Made by a program: the position numbers and the translations under genes
The notes under the pieces: model-generated
Told to the model about the DNA's origin: nothing
Database searches by the model: none
What the model saw: the letters and a program-made list of their open reading frames with translations, nothing else
Part shown: positions 36,059 to 46,480 of the stretch, one piece after another
Layout: the number at the start of each line of letters is the position of its first letter
Position numbering within the stretch: position 1 is the first letter of the stretch
DNA from: an uncultured bacterium
Lineage (GTDB): Bacteria; Actinomycetota; Actinomycetes; S36-B12; CAIYMF01
DNA length: 64,000 bases
Assembly: GCA_903826575.1 (NCBI GenBank)
Contig: CAIKEU010000068.1
Coordinates: 26,179-90,178, forward strand
Direction of reading: 5' to 3'

Positions 36059-36331
36059 ATGTTGCAGTCAGAAGCTGAATTAGTTGTTGCAGCGCTTCAG
36101 GAGCGCCGTTTGTTTGCCCACGTGTACAGCGGTGGGGTCGGACGTCATGGCGTCCGCGTCGTCTTGACCGAGGGCCGTGAGGCGCTGTGGGATGTGGACG
36201 GTGCAGCGGGCCTCGAAGCGCAGGTGATGCGCGATGGAGTTCTCGTTGGTTTCGTGCCGAAAATCGTCGGATCAGAGAATTACAGCGTCGAACAAGTCAT
36301 TGACGCAATCGCCACAGCCACTTACGAATAG
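36059..36331 (+). CDS. Small hypothetical protein
   Basis: 90-aa protein beginning MLQSEAELVVAALQERRLFA. It has an amphipathic first helix, then beta-rich segments (HVYSGGVGRHGVRVVLTEGR, EALWDVDGAAGLEAQV) and a last helix (SVEQVIDAIATA). Composition and codon use look coding, and it is not a shadow of another gene. No family was recognised. It lies 37 nt after the DinB-like gene on the same strand and may be co-transcribed. Confidence 0.6.
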   Translation: MLQSEAELVVAALQERRLFAHVYSGGVGRHGVRVVLTEGREALWDVDGAAGLEAQVMRDGVLVGFVPKIVGSENYSVEQVIDAIATATYE

Positions 36332-36465
36332 GCGCCGCGCTGATTGTGGGGTGGGGGACGGCTTGCCCGTCGCGCGCCGTACACAGGGCATCGGTGTTGG
36401 CGTGTCATCAACGGTGAACACTTTTCGGTGCGATGGACTCAGTTTCGGCTCGCCATTGTGGGCGC

Positions 36466-37521
36466 ATGTCGATTCTCACTCCAGGCGGTTCGCGCGTCAC
36501 CCTCGATGGGCCGGCAAGTTTGCCCATCGTCATTCCACATCTTCTGGGATTTCACCCGGTTAGTTCGCTCGTAGTCATTGGTCTTGATGCCGACAGATCG
36601 CGGGTCCGCGTTACGTGCAGGGTGGATATCCCTGATCCGGTGCCGCAGCGGGGTGCTTGGACGGCTCTGATCCGCGCACTTCGTCAGTCGTCGGCCGCAA
36701 GTGCAATCGTCGCCGTCTATCCGGCCTCAGCGGAGTCGCTGAACGAATTGCCGCACTTCGAGGTTGTTGACTCGCTGGTTACCGGCCTGAATGGTGCGGG
36801 GTTTCGGGTTCGCGACGCACTCGCGATTAGCGGTCGCAAATACAGGTCGTACTGGTGTCCCGACGATGGGTGCTGCCCTGACGCTGGAGCGGAGCCGAGC
36901 TCGGAATACGCCTTGTCACTATCGGCCTCCCTCGTATTTACCGGAAGCGCTCCTCATGGCTCGCGTGAGGCGATTGCCGATGCTCTCAAACCTCGCACGG
37001 CAGACGACTCCATAGTCCGAGACATCGTTGATCGACGTGGGGGGATTGAGATGCGGCTCCCCGCGGGTTCCTTGGAGAAGGTGACAGCGTTAGTTGATGC
37101 ACTTTCTGAACCCGAACCGCTCTCGCTATCTACGCTCGTCCGTCTCACCGTGTTTGCAGCCCATGTTTGCGTTGACGTTCACGTGCGCGACATGTTCCTG
37201 TTCGCCTTAACCCGAAGCCCGGATCGCGCAACGCTTGCCCGCGCGCGAGAAATTCTCAGCGAGGTGGTTCGCTGCTTCGAGGGCGTCGAGCGGGCAGCCG
37301 GCGCTGCATGTTTAGCCGTGTGTGCGTGGGTATGTGGTGACGGCGCATCGGCTCGGATTGCCGCGGACATTGCCCTTGACGCAGATCCGACCTGCAGGTT
37401 GGCCGCCTTGGTGGCGATCGCCATCGATCGTGGTCAGCCTCCGTCGCTCTGGACTGAACTCCTCGATCACCTGAGTCTTGAACAACTCGCGGCGGTCGGC
37501 CAACCCCGAGAGGAATTCTGA
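36466..37521 (+). CDS. DUF4192 family protein
   Basis: 351-aa actinobacterial protein with the DUF4192 start VIPHLLGFHPVSSLVVIGLD, then RVRVTCRVDIPDP, the central SLVFTGSAPHGSREAIADAL and a helical C-terminal half ending in VCAWVCGDGASARIAADIAL and DPTCRLAALVAIAIDRGQPP. Start ATG 36466 (MSILTPGGSRVTLDGP) fits the family; the frame opens at 36433. No function is established. It is cytoplasmic by sequence. Confidence 0.87.
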   Translation: MSILTPGGSRVTLDGPASLPIVIPHLLGFHPVSSLVVIGLDADRSRVRVTCRVDIPDPVPQRGAWTALIRALRQSSAASAIVAVYPASAESLNELPHFEVVDSLVTGLNGAGFRVRDALAISGRKYRSYWCPDDGCCPDAGAEPSSEYALSLSASLVFTGSAPHGSREAIADALKPRTADDSIVRDIVDRRGGIEMRLPAGSLEKVTALVDALSEPEPLSLSTLVRLTVFAAHVCVDVHVRDMFLFALTRSPDRATLARAREILSEVVRCFEGVERAAGAACLAVCAWVCGDGASARIAADIALDADPTCRLAALVAIAIDRGQPPSLWTELLDHLSLEQLAAVGQPREEF

Positions 37522-37570
37522 TGTCACCCACATGGCGTTTACGAGTCGGCATGTTCGGCTGCAGCGATTT

Positions 37571-37585
37571 ACGTTCGACGAACGT
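37571..37585. promoter_or_regulatory. Palindrome upstream of the PKD-like gene
   Basis: ACGTTCG-A-CGAACGT, perfect 7-bp arms, about 48 nt before the ATG at 37633. It resembles a small repressor operator. It is not the actinobacterial LexA box (GAACnnnnGTTC), because the half-sites are in the opposite order. Confidence 0.25.
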
Positions 37586-37632
37586 CGACGAGTGAAGTCC
37601 GCTCCTGTTCCAAGCGGGCGAGTCGCGCAGAG

Positions 37633-38577
37633 ATGTGTGTTGTTGAGGGACAGTTGGTGGGGGTGAACTGCGTGGCGTTCTGGTTCAAGGGGAAGTTTGG
37701 ACTTCGTCGTTTGATCGATGCGGCGGCAATGATTGCTGTCGGCGTCCTATTTGTGATGACCCCGGTGGTGAGCCCTGACAGCGGGCGACTCCTGGCCTCT
37801 GCCGGTGCAGCTGCTCCAGCACCTTCCCCGTCTCCCACCGCGGACGTTCAAGGTAACGATGGGCGTGACGTTTATGTGGGCACCGGCGGGGTGCTTGTTC
37901 CGGCTCGACATTGGCGCGGTGATCCGTCGAATCGTCGACAGGCAGCCGAGTGCGTGGATTGCATCTGGCGGATGACGACTGCGTGTACCTCGCTGCAATT
38001 CGATACCGGGAGCTGCCCGGCAAGTCATGTCGGTTGTCCAAGTGGCTTGATTCGCGTTCGTGTGTGGCTCAAACGCAGCGGTGGGCCTTGGGTTCTCGTC
38101 GGTTACGCCTGCGTCGGAGGGTCGCCACCGGTGTCGCGTGCCGTCGTTGAACGAGCTGTTCACGACCAAAGCATTGCGGCTCTGCCACCGTTGAGACCGT
38201 CGTATCAGCCATCTTCAGGTGCATTGACCGGGCTTCCGGTCATCTTCTGGTCGGGTCAAAGTCGAACAGGACTTCGTCAGGCGGATCTCAGTGTTTTGGG
38301 GCTAGAAGTTCGGCTGGATGCGCAGCCTCGCTGGGGTTGGTCGTGGGGGGATGGTGGGTATTTGTCCACCCACGACCCTGGCGGAAAATACCCTTCGACG
38401 GTGGTGAGTCATACGTACTTTCATGCGGGCCGCGTTCACGTCACAACAGTTAGCCGTTGGAGTGCGCAGTACTCGGTTGAAGGACTTGGGCCGTACCCGG
38501 TTCCTGGCTCTGACCTGAATCAAAGCGCCGCAATAGTGGTGGACGTTGTCCCAGCGCACTCGGTCCTCACCGGGTGA
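37633..38577 (+). CDS. Secreted or membrane-anchored PKD-domain-like protein
   Basis: 314-aa exported protein. A hydrophobic signal or anchor is at about residues 27-45 (LIDAAAMIAVGVLFVMTPVV), followed by an Ala/Pro/Ser linker. A Cys-rich segment contains five Cys between residues 110 and 140 (AAECVDCIWRM, TTACTSLQF, GSCPASHVGC), and a C-terminal PKD-like domain has WGWSWGDGGYLSTHDPGG and a VVSHTYFHAGRVHVTTVS strand pattern. It is probably a surface protein. The start is uncertain: ATG 37633, GTG 37663 and GTG 37672 (with GGGGG upstream) are all in frame. Similar Cys/PKD proteins occur in other actinobacteria, but the role is unknown. Confidence 0.7.
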   Translation: MCVVEGQLVGVNCVAFWFKGKFGLRRLIDAAAMIAVGVLFVMTPVVSPDSGRLLASAGAAAPAPSPSPTADVQGNDGRDVYVGTGGVLVPARHWRGDPSNRRQAAECVDCIWRMTTACTSLQFDTGSCPASHVGCPSGLIRVRVWLKRSGGPWVLVGYACVGGSPPVSRAVVERAVHDQSIAALPPLRPSYQPSSGALTGLPVIFWSGQSRTGLRQADLSVLGLEVRLDAQPRWGWSWGDGGYLSTHDPGGKYPSTVVSHTYFHAGRVHVTTVSRWSAQYSVEGLGPYPVPGSDLNQSAAIVVDVVPAHSVLTG

Positions 38578-38728
38578 TGTGACACCGGCTCTTCGACGAT
38601 CCATGATGCGGCCGCAGCGTCTTACACCGGTGTGGCGGGGCACAACTGTGTTAAAACAGTCGCCGAACCTCCGCGGTGTGGTGGCGATGCGAGTAGCGTG
38701 CACTCAACACCAGACGTTGGAGGTCACT

Positions 38729-39142
38729 ATGGCGGGGCTCGGAAGTCCGATTGTTGTTGGATACATCGATACGCCTGAGGGCGCGGCGGCGGGGGATCGC
38801 GCAATTTTGGAAGCAAAGCACCGCGGAGCAGCACTGGTCATTGTGAACTCGCAGCGAGGTGGCTCGGGTCTTGACCGGGAAACAGTGCTGGCGCTAGAGG
38901 CCAATGTCGAAAACCTCGCCCAACGTGCACGCGACGAAGGTGTCGACGTGAAAATTCGTCAGCTCGTTCGCGACGCGGACCCCGCGTCGGACTTGATCGA
39001 CGTCGCCACTGAAGAGGGTGCCGACCTGATCGTGATTGGCTTGCGTAAGCGAAGCCCAGTCGGCAAGTTGATTCTCGGGAGCAATGCGCAAAGTGTCTTG
39101 CTCGACGCACCATGTCCGGTACTCGCGGTTAAAGCGGACTGA
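38729..39142 (+). CDS. Universal stress protein (UspA family)
   Basis: 137-aa single USP domain. It starts MAGLGSPIVVGYIDTPEGAA, and the ATP-binding loop pattern is present as ADLIVIGLRKRSPVGKLILG-S, followed by NAQSVLLDAPCPVLAVKAD. ATG 38729 has GGAGG 6 nt upstream, so the longer open frame from 38546 is not used. It probably binds ATP and responds to stress or starvation. The next gene starts 52 nt downstream and may be co-transcribed. Confidence 0.92.
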   Translation: MAGLGSPIVVGYIDTPEGAAAGDRAILEAKHRGAALVIVNSQRGGSGLDRETVLALEANVENLAQRARDEGVDVKIRQLVRDADPASDLIDVATEEGADLIVIGLRKRSPVGKLILGSNAQSVLLDAPCPVLAVKAD

Positions 39143-39194
39143 ACGCGGGCCTCATCCAATCGCGCAAAGTTGGGTTCGGCAGTACGGTCGAGAT

Positions 39195-39794
39195 ATGTCT
39201 GATACGCCGCTCGTCGACGCAAAGTCGGTCACGCTGTGCTTCGATTCAGAAGGGGACCAACTGCTTGCGCGAGATCCCTTCTCGTTGATCACCGGAATGT
39301 TGCTTGACCAGCAAATGCCCATGGAGCGAGCATTTCTTGGGCCGTGGAAATTGGTGCAGCGGCTCGACTCACGCGACCGACTACCTGTCTCGTTAATTGC
39401 CAACTACGAACCCACAGCATTTGCCTCGCTCGTTTCCAAGCCGCCTGCGGTACATCGTTTTCCTGCAGCGATGGCGGGACGGATTCAAGCGCTAGCTCAG
39501 TACGTAATCGCTGAGTATGCGGGTGATGTCCAAGTGATGTGGCGCTCGGTTCCGTCAGGTGACGCGTTGTTTGACCGTGTTGTTGCGATGCCGGGATACG
39601 GCGAGCAGAAGGCGAAGATCTTTGTGGCGCTGCTCGCTAAGCAATTCGCTGTTCAGCCGCGGGGATGGCGAGAGGCATGTGCGCCTTACGGTGAGGCGGG
39701 CAGTAGGCGTTCTGTGGCCGATGTCGTAGACCTTGAATCCTTGGTAGCCGTTCGTCGATTCAAGCAAGAGGCCAAACTTGCGAAGAAGGCTTGA
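39195..39794 (+). CDS. HhH-GPD family base-excision repair protein
   Basis: 199-aa helix-hairpin-helix DNA glycosylase-like protein of the type common in actinobacteria. Features: PFSLITGMLLDQQMPMERAF (start of the HhH-GPD fold), AMAGRIQALAQYVIAEY, DRVVAMPGYGEQKAKIFVA (the hairpin-helix-GPD-like element near residue 135) and QPRGWREACAPYGEAGSRRS. There are no Fe-S cysteines. Start ATG 39195; the longer frame overlaps the USP gene. It presumably removes damaged bases, but the substrate is unknown and the catalytic Asp cannot be placed with certainty. Confidence 0.82.
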   Translation: MSDTPLVDAKSVTLCFDSEGDQLLARDPFSLITGMLLDQQMPMERAFLGPWKLVQRLDSRDRLPVSLIANYEPTAFASLVSKPPAVHRFPAAMAGRIQALAQYVIAEYAGDVQVMWRSVPSGDALFDRVVAMPGYGEQKAKIFVALLAKQFAVQPRGWREACAPYGEAGSRRSVADVVDLESLVAVRRFKQEAKLAKKA

Positions 39795-39844
39795 TCACCT
39801 AGCCGACGAATACTGGCTGCGGCTCCTCAAGCCTTGCGTTAGCC

Positions 39845-39871
39845 CGTCGCCGGGGTAGTTTGCCGGCGACG
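39845..39871 (+). terminator. Hairpin between the HhH-GPD gene and sigA
   Basis: CGTCGCCGG (39845-39853), 9-nt loop, CCGGCGACG (39863-39871), a perfect 9-bp GC-rich stem, followed by a second weaker CCCC...GGGG stem. It lies 50 nt after the HhH-GPD stop and about 130 nt before sigA; probably the end of the upstream transcript. No T-run. Confidence 0.5.
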
Positions 39872-39998
39872 CGCCGACCCCCGCTTTCGCGCTTTGGGGC
39901 AAGCCGTGTGAGAATTGTCCTCGGCGGGTCTTGCGCGCCGCCTCACCTCGCACGTCTATGTGCCGATGGTGCTGACCAATTGTCGAGAGGTTCCCTTC

Positions 39999-41675
39999 GT
40001 GGCGTCGAAGAAGTCTGCTGATGTATCCCCTGCGAAGAAGGCCTCTCCGGCGAAGGCTGACACTCCTGCGAAAAAGTCCGCCGCGCCCGCGAAGAAGTCG
40101 GCTGCACCAGTCGTAGCCGAGGCGCCAGCGAAGAAGGCTGCTCCGGCGAAGGCGACGGCACCGGTGAAGGCGACGCCACCGGTGAAGAAGGCTGCTCCCG
40201 CAAAGGCTGAGACCACTGCCAAGACGCAGGCGCCTACTAAGAAGGCGGCCCCGGTGAAAACGGCGGTACCGGCAAAGAAGGCTTCCGCGCCAGCAAAAAA
40301 GACTGCTGCAGCAGCCAAGGACCAAGCGAGTACGAGCAAGGCCGCAACGTCAACGAAGAAGGCCGCCGCGCCCGCGAAGAAGGCCGCTGCTAAGGGTGCT
40401 GCGCCTGACAAGGCGACTGGCTCGGTCGTCGACGCTGCTCTCGAAGATGCCGTAGACGCGTCCGATGTTGATGTCGATGTGGTTGAGGTCGACATCCTTG
40501 ACGTTGATATTGCGGTCGGTGAGATTGGTGAAATTGGCGAGGTCGATTTGGTTGACGTGCCCATCGCCGATCTGGCCGATGATGCAGAACCGGATCTCGC
40601 CGTGGCCGCCGTGCTTGAGGTTGAACTTGAAGCCGAGTTAGAGGTTGATCTGGCGGAGGTGGCGGAAGAACAGGCTGCTCCCGCGGAGGAAGCGGATTCC
40701 GAGACGTTCGTCATTTCTGACGTGGACGACACGGACGAGCCGGTTCAAACGGTCACCGTTGCCGGAGCGACAGCCGATCCTGTCAAGGATTACCTCAAGC
40801 AGATCGGTAAGGTTCCGCTCCTTAACGCTGAGCAGGAAGTCGAACTTGCCAAGCGTATTGAGGCGGGCCTGTTCGCTGAGGAGAAGCTCAACTCCAGCAT
40901 GAAGATGACGGTGACCCTTCGAGGTGACCTCGAGTGGATCGCTGAGGACGGGCGTCGCGCGAAGAACCACCTGCTGGAAGCAAACCTCCGTCTCGTGGTG
41001 TCGCTGGCCAAGCGTTACACCGGTCGCGGCATGCTCTTCCTTGACCTGATTCAGGAGGGCAATCTCGGTTTGATTCGTGCGGTCGAGAAGTTCGACTACA
41101 CAAAGGGTTACAAGTTCTCCACATATGCCACCTGGTGGATCCGCCAGGCCATCACGCGGGCCATGGCCGATCAGGCGCGTACGATTCGTATCCCGGTCCA
41201 CATGGTCGAGGTGATCAACAAGCTTGCTCGCGTTCAGCGACAGATGCTTCAGGATCTCGGACGCGAACCAACACCGGAAGAGTTGGCCAAGGAACTCGAT
41301 ATGACCCCTGAAAAGGTCGTCGAAGTTCAGAAGTATGGTCGTGAGCCAATTTCGCTGCACACGCCGCTGGGTGAAGATGGTGACAGCGAGTTCGGTGACC
41401 TCATTGAAGACTCTGAGGCGATCGTCCCTGCGGACGCTGTGTCGTTCACACTCTTGCAGGAGCAGCTTGATTCAGTGCTGGACACGCTGTCTGAGCGTGA
41501 AGCGGGCGTTGTAAAGATGCGCTTTGGCCTTACGGACGGTCAGCCCAAGACGCTAGACGAGATTGGGAAGGTCTACGGGGTGACGCGTGAGCGCATCCGT
41601 CAGATCGAGTCGAAGACGATGTCAAAGCTGCGTCATCCAAGCCGATCCCAGGTATTGCGCGACTACCTGGACTAA
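39999..41675 (+). CDS. sigA: Principal RNA polymerase sigma factor (SigA/HrdB/RpoD)
   Basis: 558-aa primary sigma-70 factor. Start GTG 39999 (VASKKSAD) has GAGAGG 8 nt upstream and matches the actinobacterial start; the frame opens at 39915. Residues 1-140 are Lys/Ala/Pro-rich repeats (AKKAxxPAK), 140-255 are acidic Asp/Glu/Val-rich, and the conserved core follows: region 1.2 ([20 protein letters not shown]), region 2 ([36 protein letters not shown]), region 3, and region 4 ([40 protein letters not shown]). It directs housekeeping transcription. The stop overlaps a VOC fragment on the other strand by 4 nt. Confidence 0.97.
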   Translation: MASKKSADVSPAKKASPAKADTPAKKSAAPAKKSAAPVVAEAPAKKAAPAKATAPVKATPPVKKAAPAKAETTAKTQAPTKKAAPVKTAVPAKKASAPAKKTAAAAKDQASTSKAATSTKKAAAPAKKAAAKGAAPDKATGSVVDAALEDAVDASDVDVDVVEVDILDVDIAVGEIGEIGEVDLVDVPIADLADDAEPDLAVAAVLEVELEAELEVDLAEVAEEQAAPAEEADSETFVISDVDDTDEPVQTVTVAGATADPVKDYLKQIGKVPLLNAEQEVELAKRIEAGLFAEEKLNSSMKMTVTLRGDLEWIAEDGRRAKNHLLEANLRLVVSLAKRYTGRGMLFLDLIQEGNLGLIRAVEKFDYTKGYKFSTYATWWIRQAITRAMADQARTIRIPVHMVEVINKLARVQRQMLQDLGREPTPEELAKELDMTPEKVVEVQKYGREPISLHTPLGEDGDSEFGDLIEDSEAIVPADAVSFTLLQEQLDSVLDTLSEREAGVVKMRFGLTDGQPKTLDEIGKVYGVTRERIRQIESKTMSKLRHPSRSQVLRDYLD

Positions 41676-41917
41676 GCGTGGCTTGTGTGCGCCAAGTTGA
41701 AGTGTGGGTTGTATATGAAACCTAGGATCGTCTGGCTTGGAGTTCGAACGGTAGCGGTGATGATTCCGTCACCTACGTCGGTCGCTGGCGTGTGCTCAAC
41801 GGCTCCATTCGCGAGGGCTTCCCGGATTGCTGCGGCCACATCCTCTACGCCCCAGTAGACGAGTGCGCCGTCAGCAATGGCGGCATCGGGCAGCAGGCCG
41901 AGAAGAGTTATGGACAT
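41672..41917 (-). pseudogene. Truncated VOC/glyoxalase-like gene fragment
   Basis: An 81-codon frame whose product matches only the C-terminal half of a VOC-family domain: ADGALVYWGVEDVAAAIREA, GAVEHTPATDVGDGIITATV and ILGFIYNPHFN. A complete relative would need about 50 more residues at the N-terminus. The frame meets TAG five codons upstream of the ATG, and no N-terminal half is seen in the upstream 140 nt. It is most likely a decayed remnant, though a short expressed protein cannot be excluded. The stop overlaps the sigA stop by 4 nt in convergent orientation. Confidence 0.6.
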
Positions 41918-42058
41918 TGCCAGGCCAATCTAGGTAAGGGGCGCGAAGCCGTTTCTCGCGATGCTAACCCAGGTATGACATCGGGTGCCGATGTTCAGCT
42001 ATCCACGTGTGAGCGGGCTGTGCTTCGCCGCTCGCGTCGACTCGACGGCAATGTTGGA

Positions 42059-42931
42059 TCACTTGTCGAGGAAGGCCTTTCGGCGTGCAACCAGTAGCAG
42101 GCTGGCAGCCGTTAACAGATGTCCGATCCCGTAGCAGAGGAAGAGATCTGTGTACCAGGAAGACAGCACGCCGGCATTAGGGTTGAGGGCTTCCATCAGG
42201 TAACCGAAGCACCAGATTGCAGCGCTCAGCATGCCTGTAATGATTGCGGCCCGGCCGAATCGTGCACTCAAATGCTCAAAATGTAGGAACAGTGCGATGG
42301 TCACGCCGAGAGACCCGGCGACGGCTAGGTCCCAGCCGATCTCGCTTCCACCCGGTTGCGCTGCGAGATCGAGAAAGCCGACACCCCATGTGAGCAGCCC
42401 GGCGGCACCAAGCGCGATGGATGCAAAGGATGAGTGAATGACCGTGCCACACACGCAGCCGACGGGGCAGACAGGATAAGAACTCGACTCAGTGGAGCTC
42501 AGGTGCTGTTCCTTGCGAACAAGGACCGCGCCTAGGGATAGGGCGCCCAGGATGAGACCTACGCCGTAAGCGGCATATCCAAACGCCACGCCCGCAGGCT
42601 TTTCCAGGTTTGCCGGGTTGATGGCAAAGATGGAAGTGGAGAAAGCTGCGATGAGGGCTCCGGAGGAGGCTAGGACGACTGCCAACCGTCCGATCCGGGG
42701 AGTGAGGGTCTCTTCGTACATGATGAGTGCGATTGCAATGAAAAGCGGGCCAAGGAATTCTAAGGCCCATCCGAGTTGCGATTCATGGTTCGGAATGAGA
42801 ACCAACCATCCCAATCCCCACATCGCGAATCCGATCGCGGCGACGTAAAGCACTGCGGGGCGGATCTGGGGAGACACAACCTTGCCCGCTTCTGATGAAC
42901 TTGCATCAGACGGCGACTGTAGACCACTCAT
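42059..42931 (-). CDS. Polytopic membrane protein with duplicated fold and Cys-rich loop
   Basis: 290-aa membrane protein with about eight helices arranged as two similar four-helix halves (residues about 25-135 and 160-285). Matching pieces are FAMWGLGWLVLIP and LLTWGVGFLDLAA, and LEFLGPLFIAIALIMYEETLTPRIGR and LAVAGSLGVTIALFLHFEHL-SARFGR. The halves are joined by a loop with the motif CPVGCVCG (about residue 150), which could bind a metal or form disulphides. I do not recognise a family; it somewhat resembles DUF998-like membrane proteins. A hairpin lies 110 nt upstream of its start. Confidence 0.65.
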   Translation of the reverse strand: MSGLQSPSDASSSEAGKVVSPQIRPAVLYVAAIGFAMWGLGWLVLIPNHESQLGWALEFLGPLFIAIALIMYEETLTPRIGRLAVVLASSGALIAAFSTSIFAINPANLEKPAGVAFGYAAYGVGLILGALSLGAVLVRKEQHLSSTESSSYPVCPVGCVCGTVIHSSFASIALGAAGLLTWGVGFLDLAAQPGGSEIGWDLAVAGSLGVTIALFLHFEHLSARFGRAAIITGMLSAAIWCFGYLMEALNPNAGVLSSWYTDLFLCYGIGHLLTAASLLLVARRKAFLDK

Positions 42932-43039
42932 GGGAATCCGATCCAGGCTCTCAGGTAGCGCGATAGTTGTGCGAAGACACTGAAGTCCACCATGTGCGCG
43001 GGCGGGAATCCACTTTCGCCAAAGATGTTGACCCGTGGA

Positions 43040-43064
43040 AGAGGGCCGCTTGAGTCAGCCCTCT
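43040..43064 (-). terminator. Hairpin between DUF222-HNH gene and membrane-protein gene
   Basis: AGAGGGC (43040-43046), 11-nt loop, GCCCTCT (43058-43064), a perfect 7-bp stem 42 nt past the stop of the DUF222-HNH gene; probably its transcript end. No T-run. Confidence 0.4.
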
Positions 43065-43105
43065 ATCGCTACGGGCCTATCTCAAGATCGATGCTCTCGT
43101 CGCAC

Positions 43106-44734
43106 TTACGACCGTGGCGGTAGCGCGATGGTCCAGTAGCCGGGTTGGTTGGGTTGTTTGCCGGGGGTTGGGGTGATCGTGATGTTGTTGTCGTGGATTG
43201 CGTGGTGGTGGGTGCTGCATAGGGATGCGAGGTTCGCGAGTTCAGTGGTGCCGTTATCTGCCCAATGTTGAACATGATGGGCATGCGTATGTTGAGGTGG
43301 TCGCTGACAACCTGGGTATATGCAGCCTTGATCGCGACGCGCGAGGACGCGACGTAGGCCGGGTGGGACGATGCGTTCTTCTCGTCCGTAGTCAATGATC
43401 TCGCTGGGTGCGTTAAGTAATCGTCGGATCAATCGTTGGCGTGATTGTCGTGGATCGCGTTGATGTTCTGGGTCTGGTGGATCCCATCGGTACCAATCAT
43501 CGAAGTCGATTGATTCATCAGGTTCGACAGGTGATGCCCGAGTGAGTAAGTCGGGTTCGGCCAAGATGACGCGACGGATCTGTGCGTCACACGAGTGTTC
43601 GCGCGCATCGCTGGTCGGAATTGGGCTCAGCCTGCTGGGGTGGCTCGCACCTATGAGGGTGAGCTCGCCGTATCCGGTTTGATTGTGTAGATCGTCGAGC
43701 GTGATCGTAATCTCAACGTGGGGTCGTTCTCCGCCGATCACTCCCGCATAGCCACCAGTCAAGAGTTCATCGGCGATCTCGCTCATGATGACAGCGTTCT
43801 GCTCATAGATCCGACGAGCTGATTGTTCATCCGCGTAGATCGGATCACCGGCCTCATCGCGAACAATCGCATCCTCCCGCTCCGCGGCCGCAGGTTGGTG
43901 GCCATCTGGGTTCCGGCCGGTGTGGTACTTGGTGTTTCGACGGCCTTCCAGAATGGTGGCGAGTTTGGTCCCGTTGATCTGGTTGAACCATCCTGAGGCT
44001 GCATAACCATCAGCTACTGGAGTCAGCTTGAAAAACTCCCGGCCGTCAAGCTCACGAGCAGTTGCTTGCATCCCGTCGGGATCAACGGCAGCGCGGATTC
44101 GTTTAGTTGCCGCGGCTACATGGTCAGCTGCATAGTCTCGCGCGATCTCGATCAAGGCGGCTTCTGATTCACGACGTGCATCGGCTCGTAATTTCGGTTC
44201 GACAGCTTTCATAGCTGTGTGAACACCACGGACAAGAGTGGACGCGTGAGCGCCCGTGATCGACCCTGCCAACCACGCATCATGAGTGGACGTATACGTA
44301 TCAGTGAGGAGACGAGCGTTACGGATCTGCTCACGCGCGAAGCGTTGATCCAACCGTGTCTGATCACGCAACCACGACACCGTCGACACATAGCCTTGAC
44401 CACGAACAACACCTGACCGATCCACGCGAGCCAACGCGGACGCGTTCACTGCCGCTGCCGTATCTGCCACACGAGTTAACTCCACGGCGAGTTCAGCAAC
44501 TGCCGGATCAGACAGATCTCGCAACCCTCCCTGTGCCACCAGGCCAGCAAGCTCGGTCAATGAGGAACGAACAGTTGCGACCAACTCAGCGCAACGAACA
44601 CCCACGTACACCTCACGAACAGCGTCACTCACACTGACACCCACAGCACTCTCGGCGTCGTCACAAGCTTGCGTGGGCGGCCGCTGATCAAGCAGCGAGG
44701 TATTCCCAGAAATGGACGACTGTGCTTCGTACAT
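43106..44734 (-). CDS. DUF222 domain HNH endonuclease (13E12-type)
   Basis: 542-aa actinobacterial protein. The N-terminal two thirds is the DUF222/13E12 repeat region (SALTELA-like helices, TVSWLRDQTRLDQRFAREQI, LTDTYTSTHDAWLAGSITGA, DGMQATARELDGREFFKLTP, GWFNQINGTKL). The C-terminus is an HNH nuclease: RDQGCIYPGCQ, HTHAHHVQHWADNGTTELAN, LCSTHHHAIHD, with the catalytic His and zinc Cys/His present. These genes are abundant and variable in actinobacteria and are suspected mobile or host-defence elements; the target is unknown. A consensus promoter abuts the ATG with no room for a leader (see promoter). The gene is intact. Confidence 0.93.
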   Translation of the reverse strand: MYEAQSSISGNTSLLDQRPPTQACDDAESAVGVSVSDAVREVYVGVRCAELVATVRSSLTELAGLVAQGGLRDLSDPAVAELAVELTRVADTAAAVNASALARVDRSGVVRGQGYVSTVSWLRDQTRLDQRFAREQIRNARLLTDTYTSTHDAWLAGSITGAHASTLVRGVHTAMKAVEPKLRADARRESEAALIEIARDYAADHVAAATKRIRAAVDPDGMQATARELDGREFFKLTPVADGYAASGWFNQINGTKLATILEGRRNTKYHTGRNPDGHQPAAAEREDAIVRDEAGDPIYADEQSARRIYEQNAVIMSEIADELLTGGYAGVIGGERPHVEITITLDDLHNQTGYGELTLIGASHPSRLSPIPTSDAREHSCDAQIRRVILAEPDLLTRASPVEPDESIDFDDWYRWDPPDPEHQRDPRQSRQRLIRRLLNAPSEIIDYGREERIVPPGLRRVLARRDQGCIYPGCQRPPQHTHAHHVQHWADNGTTELANLASLCSTHHHAIHDNNITITPTPGKQPNQPGYWTIALPPRS

Positions 44735-44741
44735 GTGTTCT

Positions 44742-44771
44742 ATTATAAACGCCGCTGATGAACCGTGTCAA
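44742..44771 (-). promoter_or_regulatory. Consensus sigma-A promoter of the DUF222-HNH gene (leaderless)
   Basis: On the minus strand TTGACA (44766-44771), an 18-nt spacer, then TATAAT (44742-44747), both perfect consensus hexamers. Only 7 nt separate TATAAT from the ATG at 44734, so transcription should begin at or next to the A of the start codon. No ribosome site precedes the ATG. The surrounding 44735-44860 gap holds nothing else. Confidence 0.8.
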
Positions 44772-44860
44772 GTCGAAACCTGTTTATTCACAACGGATTA
44801 CGAGATTTGCACCCTGTGGATAACGAGCCGCAGCGCAAGAAAGATGTGCTATAGAACTGC

Positions 44861-46279
<1,419 letters not shown>

Positions 46280-46480
46280 TCAAAGCGTAGTGGGCTTGAG
46301 TTGGGCGCCGATCATCGGTGACACGACGGGGTGCAGTGCTGCGGGCTCAACCGGGTTCAATACCTAGAGTTCCGAAAGAAGTCGTGATGCGAACACACTT
46401 AATGGGAGCCTTCGCTAGAGTTTCTGGGGGCCGTAATCCGTTAGGCCCACATCGACACTTCGAATGAAAGAGATACGTCC

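Noticed and set aside
37571..37585. LexA/SOS box
   Set aside because: The palindrome has GTTC before GAAC, the opposite order of the actinobacterial LexA site.
39795..40325. Minus-strand ORF rich in Arg/Leu/Ser opposite sigA
   Set aside because: It is the reverse of the Lys/Ala/Pro repeats of the sigma factor N-terminus; long open antisense frames are expected there.
40000..40440. Tandem DNA repeat array in sigA
   Set aside because: The repeated AAGAAGGC-type codons encode the known Lys/Ala-rich N-terminal region of actinobacterial principal sigma factors.
46300..46380. tRNA gene suggested by GGGTTCAATAC
   Set aside because: No acceptor, D or anticodon arm can be formed around the T-loop-like string.
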